Source: Myxococcota bacterium
Lineage (GTDB): Bacteria; Myxococcota_A; Polyangia; JAAYKL01
DNA length: 40,195 nt
Direction of reading: 5' to 3'
NCBI GenBank assembly: GCA_030065855.1
Contig: JASJCT010000060.1
Span: forward strand, 1-40,195
Every line of letters starts with the position of its first letter. The stretch's first letter is position 1. The notes under the pieces were generated by a model, which had not been told where the DNA came from, searched no databases, and saw only the letters and a list, made by a program, of their open reading frames with translations. A program made the translations under genes and the position numbers. Of this stretch, positions 7,900 to 16,417 are shown one piece after another.

Positions 7900-8523
7900 A
7901 TGTATCGCATGTCGTTGTTGATCGCCCTCATTGCAGTGCAGATGATATATCCTCAGCGCGCTGAAGCAGAAGCGATCGTTTTCGACTTCAAAGATCCCAA
8001 AGGCGTCAACAGCATTGGGATTACGCTCGATTCAGTGCTCGAGCCGTTTCGCGGGGTGGCCACTGGCATCAGTGGCAGGGTAACGTTCGACCCCAAGCAG
8101 CCCAAGTCTATCTCCGGGAGCATTGCCGTGGAGGCAAAAACTATCCGCATGGCCAACGACAAGATGACGGAGGTGCTTCACGGTGAAGATTGGCTCGACG
8201 TGAAGGTCCATCCCACGGTGACAGCTACGTTGGACAAGGTGATTTCGGCTCGCAAGGTAGGTAAGGGAGAATACGCGCTCACCGTAAAGGGAACCTTTAC
8301 CTGCAAGGGCGTGTCAAAACCCCTCCGCGCCAAGGTACAGCTGTTTTATCATCCAGGGCGGCTCAAGGAACGAAACCACAGCGTCCCTGGTGATCTGCTG
8401 ATTGCTCGCACGCGGTTTGTCATCGATCGCCACGACTTTGGTATCAAGCCAGAGATGGACAACACAATTGTCTCCCGTGAGATAGTGCTCGACATTGCAC
8501 TTGCTGGCTATGCAAAACAGTGA
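7900..8523 (+). CDS. Secreted YceI-family protein
   Basis: A 207-residue protein with a signal peptide (cleavage likely after RAEA, residue 24) followed by one YceI domain: FDFKDPKGVNSIGITLDS, a GVATGISGRVTFDP strand pair, the SIAVEAKTIRMAND segment and a C-terminal FVIDRHDFGIKPEM motif. YceI proteins are lipocalin-like barrels that bind isoprenoid chains or fatty amides in the periplasm; the ligand here is unknown. AGGAGG lies about ten bases before the ATG. The 3' end overlaps the next gene, which ends in a second YceI domain, so the two are probably one operon. Confidence 0.85.
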   Translation: MYRMSLLIALIAVQMIYPQRAEAEAIVFDFKDPKGVNSIGITLDSVLEPFRGVATGISGRVTFDPKQPKSISGSIAVEAKTIRMANDKMTEVLHGEDWLDVKVHPTVTATLDKVISARKVGKGEYALTVKGTFTCKGVSKPLRAKVQLFYHPGRLKERNHSVPGDLLIARTRFVIDRHDFGIKPEMDNTIVSREIVLDIALAGYAKQ

Positions 8524-10024
8524 TCCGAGCTGCCGAGCCCACACCACAACAATGGTTTGGCTGGCTTCATGCGGATTGGCGATACTCGGGATTGGACGCC
8601 CTGCCAAAGCCAATGCCACCGATCAGTTGATTGTGTTCGTGCAACCCGGTGCTTCTGAGGTCGACCGGTCATTCCAGCGCACCTACCTGCCACAGATCCA
8701 AGCGATGGCCAAACAGCAAGACGTCACCGTAACGGTTGTAAAGGCACGTCAGGGGGTTCCCGACCCAGTGGCGATCACACCGCTGGTCGTGTTTCAAAAC
8801 CACCGCGGCCGATCGATCTACCAGGGCCGCAGCAACGACCTGAAGCGGCTTAGCAATTTTATTCGCACGGCCCGGTTCGTGCCCCAACAGGCTGTTGCCG
8901 CAGTTCGACACAACATCCACATCTGGCAGTACGGTCGAGCTCACGTCTGGGCACCGATAAAAATCACCCCCCTCAGCGGTAATCGGCCCGAGGGGCATCG
9001 GGACTCCGTATTTCAAGCCCATGCCATCCGAGCGATGGGGGCTGGATTCAAACGATTCGAATTGAGAGACAAAGCAACCCTAGGCCGCGCAGATCGCGGT
9101 TTTTATCTAGACCTTTATCCGTGGCTGGGAAAAGACGGTACATTGGTGTTATCTGGCGCTGTCTACTCCCAATTCCACTGCAAAGCACCGGTGTTTCGCC
9201 TTGCCAATAAAGCTATCCTCGGCCCATGGGAGGATAGGGAGCACCTGTTTCGCCGGGCTGCAGCGCAACTGGAAGCAGCAGTGGTTCGGGCAATTGCCGA
9301 CCCTGTCCATGGGGACGGCTTTGACCCGGTAGCACCAGCGGTCACCACCACTGATTGGCAGACCTTGGGCTTGGCACTGCCGTCTCCCCCAAAAAGGCAA
9401 AAGACAGTGCGCCCGTTTGAGGTCGCACTGGCTCGCCATTGGGAGCTCGCGGCGCCAAAAGCGACTGACCCACCGATGATTCAGTTTCGGTTTCCCGCGC
9501 CCCTCGACAGTTACAGCGGAGAAGTGAAGACCGTGCGGGGCAAGCTCACCTTTCCACCTGATTTGACCCCTGCCCAAGCACAGGGATTTTTAGAGGTCGA
9601 TGTGGCCTCAGTGACCATGGGCGAGCCCAGTTTGGACAAGCAGCTACAGGACAAGTCCATGTTGGCCGGCCGATCGTTTCCCCAGGCGCGATTCGACGTG
9701 CAGCACGTGAGTGCTGAGGCCGAGCCGATTCGCTTTGGCCATCTCTCCACAGGTAAGATCAGCGGTACGTTCACCATGAAGGGCAAGGCGATCCCACTCG
9801 ATTTGCTAATGGATTTGGAACCGATCCTAGGCGACGACAACCAACCCCGCCTGGTATTGCGTGGCGCCTTCGAAGTCGACCTTACCACCTTTGAAATTCA
9901 AGGCGCAGACGGCCCAGTCCCGCAACGGCACACCCTGCAATTCGACCTTTACCTGGTTTTCGAGGGATCTGCGCTTGGGATGTTAGAAGAGGTTGGACAG
10001 GATGAAAATAACGACGTTAATTAG
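8510..10024 (+). CDS. Secreted protein with N-terminal thioredoxin-like region and C-terminal YceI domain
   Basis: A protein of about 504 residues. A signal peptide (hydrophobic run then PAKANA) is followed by a region (about 38-125) with LIVFVQPGA, VTVTVVKA and PLVVFQNHRGRSIYQG, which looks like a thioredoxin fold without the CxxC pair. A middle region (about 130-290) is of unknown type. Residues about 315-490 form a YceI-like domain (FPAPLDSYSGEVKTVRG, VDVASVTMGEPSLDKQL, SGTFTMKGKAIPL, FEVDLTTFEIQG). ATG 8510 overlaps the previous gene by 14 bases; an alternative ATG near 8552 gives a shorter signal sequence. The 3' end overlaps the LRR gene on the other strand by 42 bases. Confidence 0.75.
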   Translation: MQNSDPSCRAHTTTMVWLASCGLAILGIGRPAKANATDQLIVFVQPGASEVDRSFQRTYLPQIQAMAKQQDVTVTVVKARQGVPDPVAITPLVVFQNHRGRSIYQGRSNDLKRLSNFIRTARFVPQQAVAAVRHNIHIWQYGRAHVWAPIKITPLSGNRPEGHRDSVFQAHAIRAMGAGFKRFELRDKATLGRADRGFYLDLYPWLGKDGTLVLSGAVYSQFHCKAPVFRLANKAILGPWEDREHLFRRAAAQLEAAVVRAIADPVHGDGFDPVAPAVTTTDWQTLGLALPSPPKRQKTVRPFEVALARHWELAAPKATDPPMIQFRFPAPLDSYSGEVKTVRGKLTFPPDLTPAQAQGFLEVDVASVTMGEPSLDKQLQDKSMLAGRSFPQARFDVQHVSAEAEPIRFGHLSTGKISGTFTMKGKAIPLDLLMDLEPILGDDNQPRLVLRGAFEVDLTTFEIQGADGPVPQRHTLQFDLYLVFEGSALGMLEEVGQDENNDVN

Positions 10025-10948
10025 GCGGCCACGCCTATCAGCGGAGATGTTGGTATAGTGACAACTTGATGTCTCGTAATTCATTGATCCGCAGTCATTT
10101 CCGCAGTCATCTTCTTCCTCCTCGTAACAGTCTTGAACTATCGATACGCCTCTTTCTTCGAGTTGCTTAAGGTAATTCAGTGTCTCGGAACTATTACAGT
10201 CAAGTGGGTTGACCTGTAGATCAATAGAAGTTCCCTCTCCTAAGCCGACATTATCGACCAATGGCTTGATGTCAGAAACTCGGTTGACTCTTAAGTTGAT
10301 GCTCGTTAATTCGGTCAAATTACTAAGTGGGGAAATATCTTCTATCTGATTCTTTTCTAGCCGAAGGTACGATAAGTTGGATAGCTTGCTAAGTGAAGAA
10401 ATATCCTTTATCTGATTATTACTCAAAAAAATAGTTTCTAAGGTGATCAGGTCTCCCAATGGGGAAATATCCTCTAGTTGGCTATCTTCGATCCGGAGGT
10501 CCCGCAAACCTGACATAGCAATCAACGGAGATAAATCCGAGACTTGATTATTAGAGAGGTCCAAGTCTTCCAGATCGACAAGCGCGCTCAATGGAGAGAC
10601 ATCAGAAATTGCGTTTCCGGTCAAAATCAGGGCAGATAAATGGGTCATGGTACTCAAAGGAGAGGTGTCGGATATCTGGTTATACACCAAGTCGGCGGTT
10701 TCTAAATTGTCCAAGCAATGGATATTGGTTAAATCGACGATGCCCTGGTTTTCACCGCTTAAATACTTTAGATCCTTAACATCTTCGTAATAAATCCCGC
10801 CATTGGGTTTGCTGATGTCTTCTCTGACAGCCTGTTCCAAGGCTGAATCAGGAAATACAATTTCACCCTCACAGGGGTTTTTATCGCCGGCTTGTGCAGG
10901 AAATGCACATAACGTAGCACAACAAAATAAAAAACTGATAAATCGCAT
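9983..10948 (-). CDS. Secreted leucine-rich-repeat protein, internalin-like
   Basis: A protein of 321 residues with a Sec signal peptide (MRFISFLFC to FPAQA) and about eight 22-residue leucine-rich repeats of the type ISDVSPLSALVDLEDLDLSN. These are the SDS22/internalin class used in protein-protein contacts outside the cell. The C-terminus is Cys- and Glu-rich (EEEEDDCGNDCG), then a short hydrophobic end. ATG 10948 is chosen over the ATG at 10954 because GGAGAG (10955-10960) is six bases away. The last 14 codons run into the 3' end of the convergent YceI gene, so a late frameshift that lengthened the tail is possible. No enzymatic domain is present. Confidence 0.8.
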   Translation of the reverse strand: MRFISFLFCCATLCAFPAQAGDKNPCEGEIVFPDSALEQAVREDISKPNGGIYYEDVKDLKYLSGENQGIVDLTNIHCLDNLETADLVYNQISDTSPLSTMTHLSALILTGNAISDVSPLSALVDLEDLDLSNNQVSDLSPLIAMSGLRDLRIEDSQLEDISPLGDLITLETIFLSNNQIKDISSLSKLSNLSYLRLEKNQIEDISPLSNLTELTSINLRVNRVSDIKPLVDNVGLGEGTSIDLQVNPLDCNSSETLNYLKQLEERGVSIVQDCYEEEEDDCGNDCGSMNYETSSCHYTNISADRRGRLINVVIFILSNLF

Positions 10949-10974
10949 CACCATCTCTCCATTGTTTTGTTTTA

Positions 10975-11076
10975 CTATATCTTGTGCAAATCGTTTACAG
11001 ACGCTTCCAGCATCTCTATTTCCTTAGTTAAGACGACCTCGATGATAGTATTGAGTACCTGCTCGTCTATTTTCAT
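10975..11076 (-). CDS. Possible 33-residue micro-ORF
   Basis: The short frame MKIDEQVLNTIIEVVLTKEI and on to NDLHKI lies 26 bases upstream of the LRR gene on the same strand. It would form one amphipathic helix with many Ile, Val and Leu residues. GGAGG occurs 25 bases upstream of its ATG, with a tiny overlapping frame between, so translation start support is weak. It is otherwise the only coding-like signal in the 300-base gap between the LRR gene and the response regulator. It could equally be chance or the relic of a larger gene. Confidence 0.25.
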   Translation of the reverse strand: MKIDEQVLNTIIEVVLTKEIEMLEASVNDLHKI

Positions 11077-11250
11077 CCTTTTTCGGCCATTTCTTCCTCC
11101 TTCGCGACAGTGCCAGGATTGCAATAAGTGCCTCGCCCTGAAGTCCCTCCCCGCGACCGACGCTGGACTGCTTTTGAAATGATCAAAAAACTGTTTTAAC
11201 CTGAGACCTTGGATCTGTAATACTGTCAGAAAATCGGCCAAGGAGTTGCC

Positions 11251-12606
11251 ATGAAGACCTCTATACTCGTCGTGGACGACGAAACCGCCTTTCTCGATAG
11301 CGTTGTTCGGATGTTGCGCATCGAGGGATTTGAACACATCACGGCGATGGACAATCCCACCAACGTGCCCCCGCTTTTCGACGATCAGACGTTTGATATT
11401 GCTTTCCTCGATATCACCATGCCCGAAATGGACGGCCTCGATTTGTTGAAAATCATTAAAGAGAGATCCCCTGAAACCGAGTGCGTGATGATCACGGCAA
11501 ACGACAGCATTCCCATGGTTATCCAGGCGGTTCGTCGCGGGGCTTACGACTACCTGGTCAAGCCCATCATGCCCGAGCAACTCATCCACACCATGGACAG
11601 GGCCCTGGAACGGCGTCGGTTGATGGAGTCCCTGATACTGAAATCCTCGCGGGCAGTGAAGAAGACCCTCGATAATCCAGAGGCATTTCGCGATATCGTC
11701 ACCGGGGACAGGAACATGCTGCGATTGCTCCATGAGGCCGAGCTGCACGCCGGCTCGACCATTCCGATCCTCGTCACCGGAGATACAGGGGTCGGCAAGG
11801 AATTGATGGCCAGGGCGATCCACGCTGCTAGCCGTCGCGCGAGCGGGCCGTTTGTGCCGGTAAATATGCTCGCCCTATCGCCGACCCTATTCGAATCCGA
11901 GTTCTTCGGTCACGTGAAGGGCGCGTTCACCGGCGCAGATAAGGACAAGGTTGGATACCTGGGCAAGGCCCATGGCGGGACATTGTTTCTAGACGAGATC
12001 GGCGATCTTTCCTTGGAGATACAGGGAAAGCTACTTCGGATCCTGCAAGAAGGGGAGTACACCCCTGTCGGGGATACCCGGTCGATTCGCGCGGATGTCC
12101 GATTCGTGGCCGCGACCAACCAGGACCTGGAAAAACAAGTGCTGAGCCGCAAGTTTCGCAAGGATCTGTTCTACAGACTCCAGTTCGCCCACCTGCGCAT
12201 TCCATTGCTCAAGGATCGGGCAGAGGACGTGCCACTGCTCTGTGAGCGGTTTTTGTCCGGTTATGCCGGGGCTCGACTTTCGGAGGAGGCTGCGGTCGCC
12301 CTCGAAGCCCACGACTGGCCAGGCAATGTACGAGAGCTCAAAGGCGTGCTCGAAGCAGCGGCCAACTTGGCGGCCGGCGGTGATATCAAGCCGGAGCACC
12401 TGCGCCTGCCCCAAAGGAAGTCTCGGATTTCTATTGTCGGGGCCACCCCCAAAACCGGCGCCCTCGAGCCCCTGGCCGAGGTCGAACGCCGGCATATCAT
12501 CTCAGTGTACGAGGCCACAAAGAACAATAAAAGCCAGACCGCCCGCGTGCTCGGCATCGGCCTGCAAACCCTGCATCGCAAACTGAAATCCTTTGGCGTG
12601 AAGTAA
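11251..12606 (+). CDS. NtrC-family sigma54-dependent response regulator
   Basis: A 451-residue protein with three domains. The receiver (1-120) has acidic pocket Asp9/Asp10, phospho-acceptor Asp54 in AFLDITMP and the Lys of LVKP. The AAA+ domain (about 145-380) has Walker A GDTGVGKE, the sigma54 contact loop GAFTGA, Walker B GTLFLDEIGD and the arginine-finger region. The C-terminal Fis-type helix-turn-helix has NKSQTARVLGIGLQTLHRKL. It should activate sigma54 promoters when phosphorylated. AAGGAG lies upstream of the ATG. The next gene, 23 bases on, encodes a histidine kinase that is its likely partner. No obvious -24/-12 promoter was seen nearby, so targets are unknown. Confidence 0.93.
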   Translation: MKTSILVVDDETAFLDSVVRMLRIEGFEHITAMDNPTNVPPLFDDQTFDIAFLDITMPEMDGLDLLKIIKERSPETECVMITANDSIPMVIQAVRRGAYDYLVKPIMPEQLIHTMDRALERRRLMESLILKSSRAVKKTLDNPEAFRDIVTGDRNMLRLLHEAELHAGSTIPILVTGDTGVGKELMARAIHAASRRASGPFVPVNMLALSPTLFESEFFGHVKGAFTGADKDKVGYLGKAHGGTLFLDEIGDLSLEIQGKLLRILQEGEYTPVGDTRSIRADVRFVAATNQDLEKQVLSRKFRKDLFYRLQFAHLRIPLLKDRAEDVPLLCERFLSGYAGARLSEEAAVALEAHDWPGNVRELKGVLEAAANLAAGGDIKPEHLRLPQRKSRISIVGATPKTGALEPLAEVERRHIISVYEATKNNKSQTARVLGIGLQTLHRKLKSFGVK

Positions 12607-12629
12607 TCACCCAAATCCAAGGGGAACCA

Positions 12630-14231
12630 ATGGACGACGATAAGACCGATACGCTGAGCGAGATCGAAGCACTTCGGGCAGAAGTGGCCGCACTTCGAAG
12701 CGTGATGGACAACTCATCGACCGTGATTTTCTTAAAGGACCTAGAAGGGAAATACCTGCTTATTAACAAGCGCTACGAAGAGCTGTTTCACATCACCAAC
12801 GATGAAATTGTCGGCAAGACCGACTACGATATCTTTCCAAAGCAAGCTGCAGACGCGTTTCGGGAAAAGGATTGTAGGGCCCTTAAAGCTGAAAAATCCA
12901 TCGAAGAAGAGGAACACGTTCCCCACGACGACGGCATCCACACATACATCTCGGTCAAGTTTCCTCTCTGTCGGGATGGAAAACCCTTTGCAGTTTGCGG
13001 CATTGCCACGGACATCACAGACCGGAGAATTGCAGAAGAAGAGGTCAAGCTAACCCGCGACCTGCTCGAGGAGCGGGTGAAGGAACGCACCGAAGAGCTC
13101 GCCCTATTTCGCAAGTTCGCCGAGACCGCTGGTCAGGGGTTTGGCATGGCCGACCTCGAAGGAAAGACCACCTACCTCAACCCGGCTGTATGCCGATTCA
13201 TCGGTCTCGATGCACCTGAGCAGGGCTATGGCAAGAATATCCTCGAATTCCACCCTGAGGAGGTGCACGACCAGTTTAAGACAGAGATTCTTCCAACAGT
13301 GCTCGATACTGGCGCATGGGTCGGCGAGGTACCGCTGCTCAAAACCAACGGGGAGACCATGCCCACGATCTTGAGCCTGTTTCTGATCCGGGATGAGGTC
13401 GGCACCCCGCACAGACTGGCGGCTGTGCTTACGGATTTGACAGAGCGAAAGCGCGCCCATGAGCAGATGTATCGTGCGGACAAGATGGCCGCCCTCGGCC
13501 AGATCATCGCTGGCGTGGCCCATGAGATCAACAATCCCAACAACTTCATCACCTTTAACTTACCGATCCTGAGAAAGTACATCGAAGCCATGCGCCCCAT
13601 GCTTGAACACCATCTGACCGAGGATCCCGACCTCCGCATCCTCAACATGCCCTACAAAGCGTTCCTCAACGATGTGTTCAAGCTCCTCGAGAATATGGAA
13701 CACGGATCCCAGCGGATTACCGGCATCGTGGCCGAGCTCAAGAACTACATCCGCAGCGATGATGAAAAGGATTTCAAAATTGAGCGGCTTGCTACAGTCG
13801 TCGACCAGGTAATGGCCCTCATCGGCAAGCAAGTGGGAAAGATGGTGAAGCGGTTCGAGGTGGACGTTGCCAGGGATCTACCGCCGGTCAGGATGAACCC
13901 CGGGAAGATCGAGCAGGTGCTGATCAACCTGGTGATCAACGCCGGCCAGGCCGCAGACAAGGACGACGCATGGGTCAAGCTCTCAGCGCGCCCTGCAGCA
14001 GATAGCCAATTCGTAGAGATTCGCGTCGAGGACAACGGCGCAGGTATTCCAAAGGAAAACATAGACCAGGTATTCGAGCCGTTCTTCACCAGCAAAAGTC
14101 GCGAGGCAGGCACCGGCCTGGGCCTCTCCATCTCCCACCAAATCATTACCGAACACGGGGGCACCATCGACGTGGAAAGCACAGTCGGCAGAGGCACGTC
14201 GTTCGTCATTCGCCTACCCATTACCGGGTAG
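12630..14231 (+). CDS. Soluble PAS-PAS sensor histidine kinase, NtrB-like
   Basis: A 533-residue kinase without membrane segments. A short coiled coil (about 8-25) is followed by two PAS domains (about 25-135 and 158-272), then a dimerisation region with the H-box GVAHEINNPNNF (His298). The HATPase domain follows with the N box VLINLVINAGQAA, G1 DNGAGI and G2 GTGLGLSI. The HEINNP form is typical of kinases that pair with NtrC-type regulators, and the preceding gene is one. Being cytosolic, it would read an internal signal through the PAS domains. AAGGGG lies before the ATG. Confidence 0.92.
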   Translation: MDDDKTDTLSEIEALRAEVAALRSVMDNSSTVIFLKDLEGKYLLINKRYEELFHITNDEIVGKTDYDIFPKQAADAFREKDCRALKAEKSIEEEEHVPHDDGIHTYISVKFPLCRDGKPFAVCGIATDITDRRIAEEEVKLTRDLLEERVKERTEELALFRKFAETAGQGFGMADLEGKTTYLNPAVCRFIGLDAPEQGYGKNILEFHPEEVHDQFKTEILPTVLDTGAWVGEVPLLKTNGETMPTILSLFLIRDEVGTPHRLAAVLTDLTERKRAHEQMYRADKMAALGQIIAGVAHEINNPNNFITFNLPILRKYIEAMRPMLEHHLTEDPDLRILNMPYKAFLNDVFKLLENMEHGSQRITGIVAELKNYIRSDDEKDFKIERLATVVDQVMALIGKQVGKMVKRFEVDVARDLPPVRMNPGKIEQVLINLVINAGQAADKDDAWVKLSARPAADSQFVEIRVEDNGAGIPKENIDQVFEPFFTSKSREAGTGLGLSISHQIITEHGGTIDVESTVGRGTSFVIRLPITG

Positions 14232-14239
14232 GCAGCATG

Positions 14240-14368
14240 TTAATCGGGAAGCCCAAGAAGCCATTGCCAAATGGGCATCACCTGTATTTTTCGCCCGGGG
14301 TCGATGGCGATGGTGCGAGCGTCATTGAGGGTCAACATAAACATCGAAGCGGCCGGTCTCTCACACAT
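14240..14368 (-). CDS. Small 42-residue protein coupled to the Qrc-like operon
   Basis: A short frame of 42 residues whose ATG overlaps the end of the GcvH-like gene (ATGTGTGA), the same coupling seen elsewhere in this operon. The sequence includes FMLTLNDARTIAIDPGRK and ends PIWQWLLGLPD. It has no signal peptide or known motif. Its stop lies eight bases from the convergent histidine kinase stop, so it fills the gap neatly. The coupling and tight packing support a real gene; shortness leaves chance possible. Confidence 0.45.
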   Translation of the reverse strand: MCERPAASMFMLTLNDARTIAIDPGRKIQVMPIWQWLLGLPD

Positions 14369-15170
14369 TGAGAAAGAATTCGTGCCACAGGGTAGGCCAG
14401 TCTGTGTTGGGAAAGGCAGCCGGGAGGTTCTTTTTGCCGATAAAAGGCGATCTGTCGAGGCCCAGGTGCGCCTCGACCAGCTTGAGCTCCTCCTCAGACC
14501 AGCGCTCGGCAGTGGGGCCGGAATAGAGGTGGTCAAGGGCAGGGGGATCGGCGCTGGGTCGAACTTTTAACCACCAACCGTCTGCTGCGCTTCCCGTTGC
14601 GATCACTTGTCCGGCCACCGGCGAAAGCACGCGGATGTGGGTCTTGCCCTTTACAATGTCAAAACCCTGGCCGTGAATGCTTAACTCTGTCCCCACCGGG
14701 GGCAGGATGACCTCGTCGATTGGACCAACGACGCGCTCAGCCATGTCGTCCAAACCAATGGTCAGGGTGCCGTCTTCCTCCTGACGCACCCAGGTGTGAC
14801 CCCGGTCGTACATTAAATCCAGGTCCAGGTCATAGCCGTAGAGCGCACGGGTTGATTTGTCGCCTGAGGTCTCCCGATCCGGGGTGGTCTTGCGCAACCC
14901 GTGGAAATCACAGGTGTTGCAGTCAAAGTCGTGGTCGCAAATTTTATCTGGGGCGCGCCCGCTAAATGCATATCTGCATATTACACGCGACGGGGGAAGA
15001 TCGTGAAAGGACTCCTCCCAAAGTATGTGGGCGGCGCGGTGCCGGTTGCGATGGGCCCGCATCAACGCCAGGCTCAAGGTGACCCCGACAACCGTCAGCA
15101 CAGCATAGAGGAGCCCCATGAAGATGAAGTGACCCATATCCCAGTGCCATTCGTAAACAATGGGTATCAT
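14361..15170 (-). CDS. Membrane-anchored GcvH-like (lipoyl-domain) protein
   Basis: A 269-residue protein. An N-terminal membrane helix (about 13-37) is followed by a Cys cluster (Cys65, Cys78, Cys84, Cys87; CDHDFDCNTC) that could hold zinc or an Fe-S centre. Residues about 118-205 form a glycine-cleavage H-protein-like domain (GHTWVRQEEDGTLTIGL, then VKGKTHIRVLSPVAGQV). Counting back from the conserved Pro-Val, Lys176 aligns with the lipoylated Lys of GcvH. The glycine cleavage enzymes P and T are absent nearby. The start overlaps the NrfD-type stop (ATGA), tying it to the respiratory operon. A redox or assembly role within that complex is inference. An upstream in-frame extension to 15290 lies inside the previous gene and is not used. 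Confidence 0.8.
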   Translation of the reverse strand: MIPIVYEWHWDMGHFIFMGLLYAVLTVVGVTLSLALMRAHRNRHRAAHILWEESFHDLPPSRVICRYAFSGRAPDKICDHDFDCNTCDFHGLRKTTPDRETSGDKSTRALYGYDLDLDLMYDRGHTWVRQEEDGTLTIGLDDMAERVVGPIDEVILPPVGTELSIHGQGFDIVKGKTHIRVLSPVAGQVIATGSAADGWWLKVRPSADPPALDHLYSGPTAERWSEEELKLVEAHLGLDRSPFIGKKNLPAAFPNTDWPTLWHEFFLNV

Positions 15171-16417
15171 CGGCGCTGCCTCCTCAACTGTAGGGCCAGT
15201 TCCCGCTCCTGGGGAAACAGGGGTAGGTATCGATACGAAATCGAGTAGACCAGTACGCCATAGGCGATGATCGCGCTCATCACACCCCATTCCTGCCAGG
15301 TGGGGAAGTAGTTGAAAAACTCGTCAAATGCCAGGGTGGGCACGGTCTGGGCCTGGATGGTGATGATAAATCGGTTGAACACGATACCAGTGCAGGCGAG
15401 CAGGCTGCCGATGGCCAGCCAGGTCATGCTTTGCCGCCGTCGCTGGCCTAAAAGGATGATCGGCGGGATCAGCCCAAAGACAAGTAGCTCCACTATCAAC
15501 ACCCACAGGCCATAGGGCGCGTTGGCGTAGAACCACGCCGGGTCTGCCTCCAGGTTTGGAACCGTCGTGAACCACCACCGCACCGTGTCGTGCACCTTGG
15601 CGACAAAGTAGACCGAAAGCATGATCCCTGAAACAAGACCCAGTTCGGCAAATGTCTCGTGTTTGATGAGCCGCTTTCCCGAGAGCTTCTGTACTGCCAT
15701 GGCAATGAGGGACATGAACGACGGTCCCACCGCAATAGCCGACAAGATAAATAAAAAGAACGTGGTGGGCCAAATGGCAAAGTGCTCGCGAAAGGCAAAA
15801 GGCCGGCCAAACATCACGCCGAACATGCCGCCCAAGGATCCCTGGTGAAAGAAGGAGAGGAACGTGCCCACACCAGCAAAGACCACCATGATCTTGTGCA
15901 AATCATACTCGAACACGAGCATCTGGGGGATGGACTTCAACTGGCGCTGCTTGAGGATGATCGGTACATATTCGATCATCAGCACCATGAGGTAACATGC
16001 AATGCAAAAGCTCACCTCGGTCAGCATGGAGTGCACATTGGCATGCCAGAACACGAACCAGGACCGAATGGGCTGGCCGATGTCCACGGCCAAGGTTACC
16101 ATGGCCCCGCTGTAACACAGAAATCCAACGATCACGGCCGTGTTGATGATGGGTTTTAATTTTTTGCGTTTTAGGATGTAACTTAAAAATCCCAAGAAGA
16201 AGGCCCCGGCGCCCAAGGCGATGACCGAGAGGTCAAAAACGATCCACAGGCCAAAGGCATACCGATTGTCCATGCCCGTTAAGTTGAGGCCGTCGCGCAG
16301 ACACACGAAAATGGAATAAAGCCCGAAAAGGCCGAGCCCGATCCACGGCACGAGCCACAGGGTGAATTTGGGCAGACTCGCCCGGGTCAGCCCCTTGGGC
16401 GTCAATGCACTATCCAT
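15167..16417 (-). CDS. qrcD: NrfD/PsrC-type membrane subunit, QrcD-like
   Basis: An integral membrane protein of 416 residues with about ten hydrophobic helices, of the NrfD/PsrC family that binds menaquinone and passes electrons to an Fe-S subunit. Recognisable parts include the FVFWHANVHSMLTEV and GSLGGMFGVMFGRPF segments, the latter close to a family-typical Gly-rich loop. The start at 16417 follows AGGAGGGG at the end of the Fe-S gene and overlaps it by eight bases; a longer open frame to 16600 is only the reverse reading of that gene. With the Mo-family, Fe-S and multihaem genes beside it, it completes a Qrc-like set. Confidence 0.85.
   Translation of the reverse strand: MDSALTPKGLTRASLPKFTLWLVPWIGLGLFGLYSIFVCLRDGLNLTGMDNRYAFGLWIVFDLSVIALGAGAFFLGFLSYILKRKKLKPIINTAVIVGFLCYSGAMVTLAVDIGQPIRSWFVFWHANVHSMLTEVSFCIACYLMVLMIEYVPIILKQRQLKSIPQMLVFEYDLHKIMVVFAGVGTFLSFFHQGSLGGMFGVMFGRPFAFREHFAIWPTTFFLFILSAIAVGPSFMSLIAMAVQKLSGKRLIKHETFAELGLVSGIMLSVYFVAKVHDTVRWWFTTVPNLEADPAWFYANAPYGLWVLIVELLVFGLIPPIILLGQRRRQSMTWLAIGSLLACTGIVFNRFIITIQAQTVPTLAFDEFFNYFPTWQEWGVMSAIIAYGVLVYSISYRYLPLFPQERELALQLRRQRR

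Noticed and set aside
10975..11823. 282-codon minus-strand frame
   Set aside because: Most lies antisense to the receiver and AAA+ domains of the response regulator. Only its last 33 codons, outside that gene, are kept as a doubtful micro-ORF.
14361..15170. Glycine cleavage system H protein proper
   Set aside because: It has an N-terminal membrane helix and Cys cluster, is coupled to respiratory genes, and no P or T protein gene is nearby.
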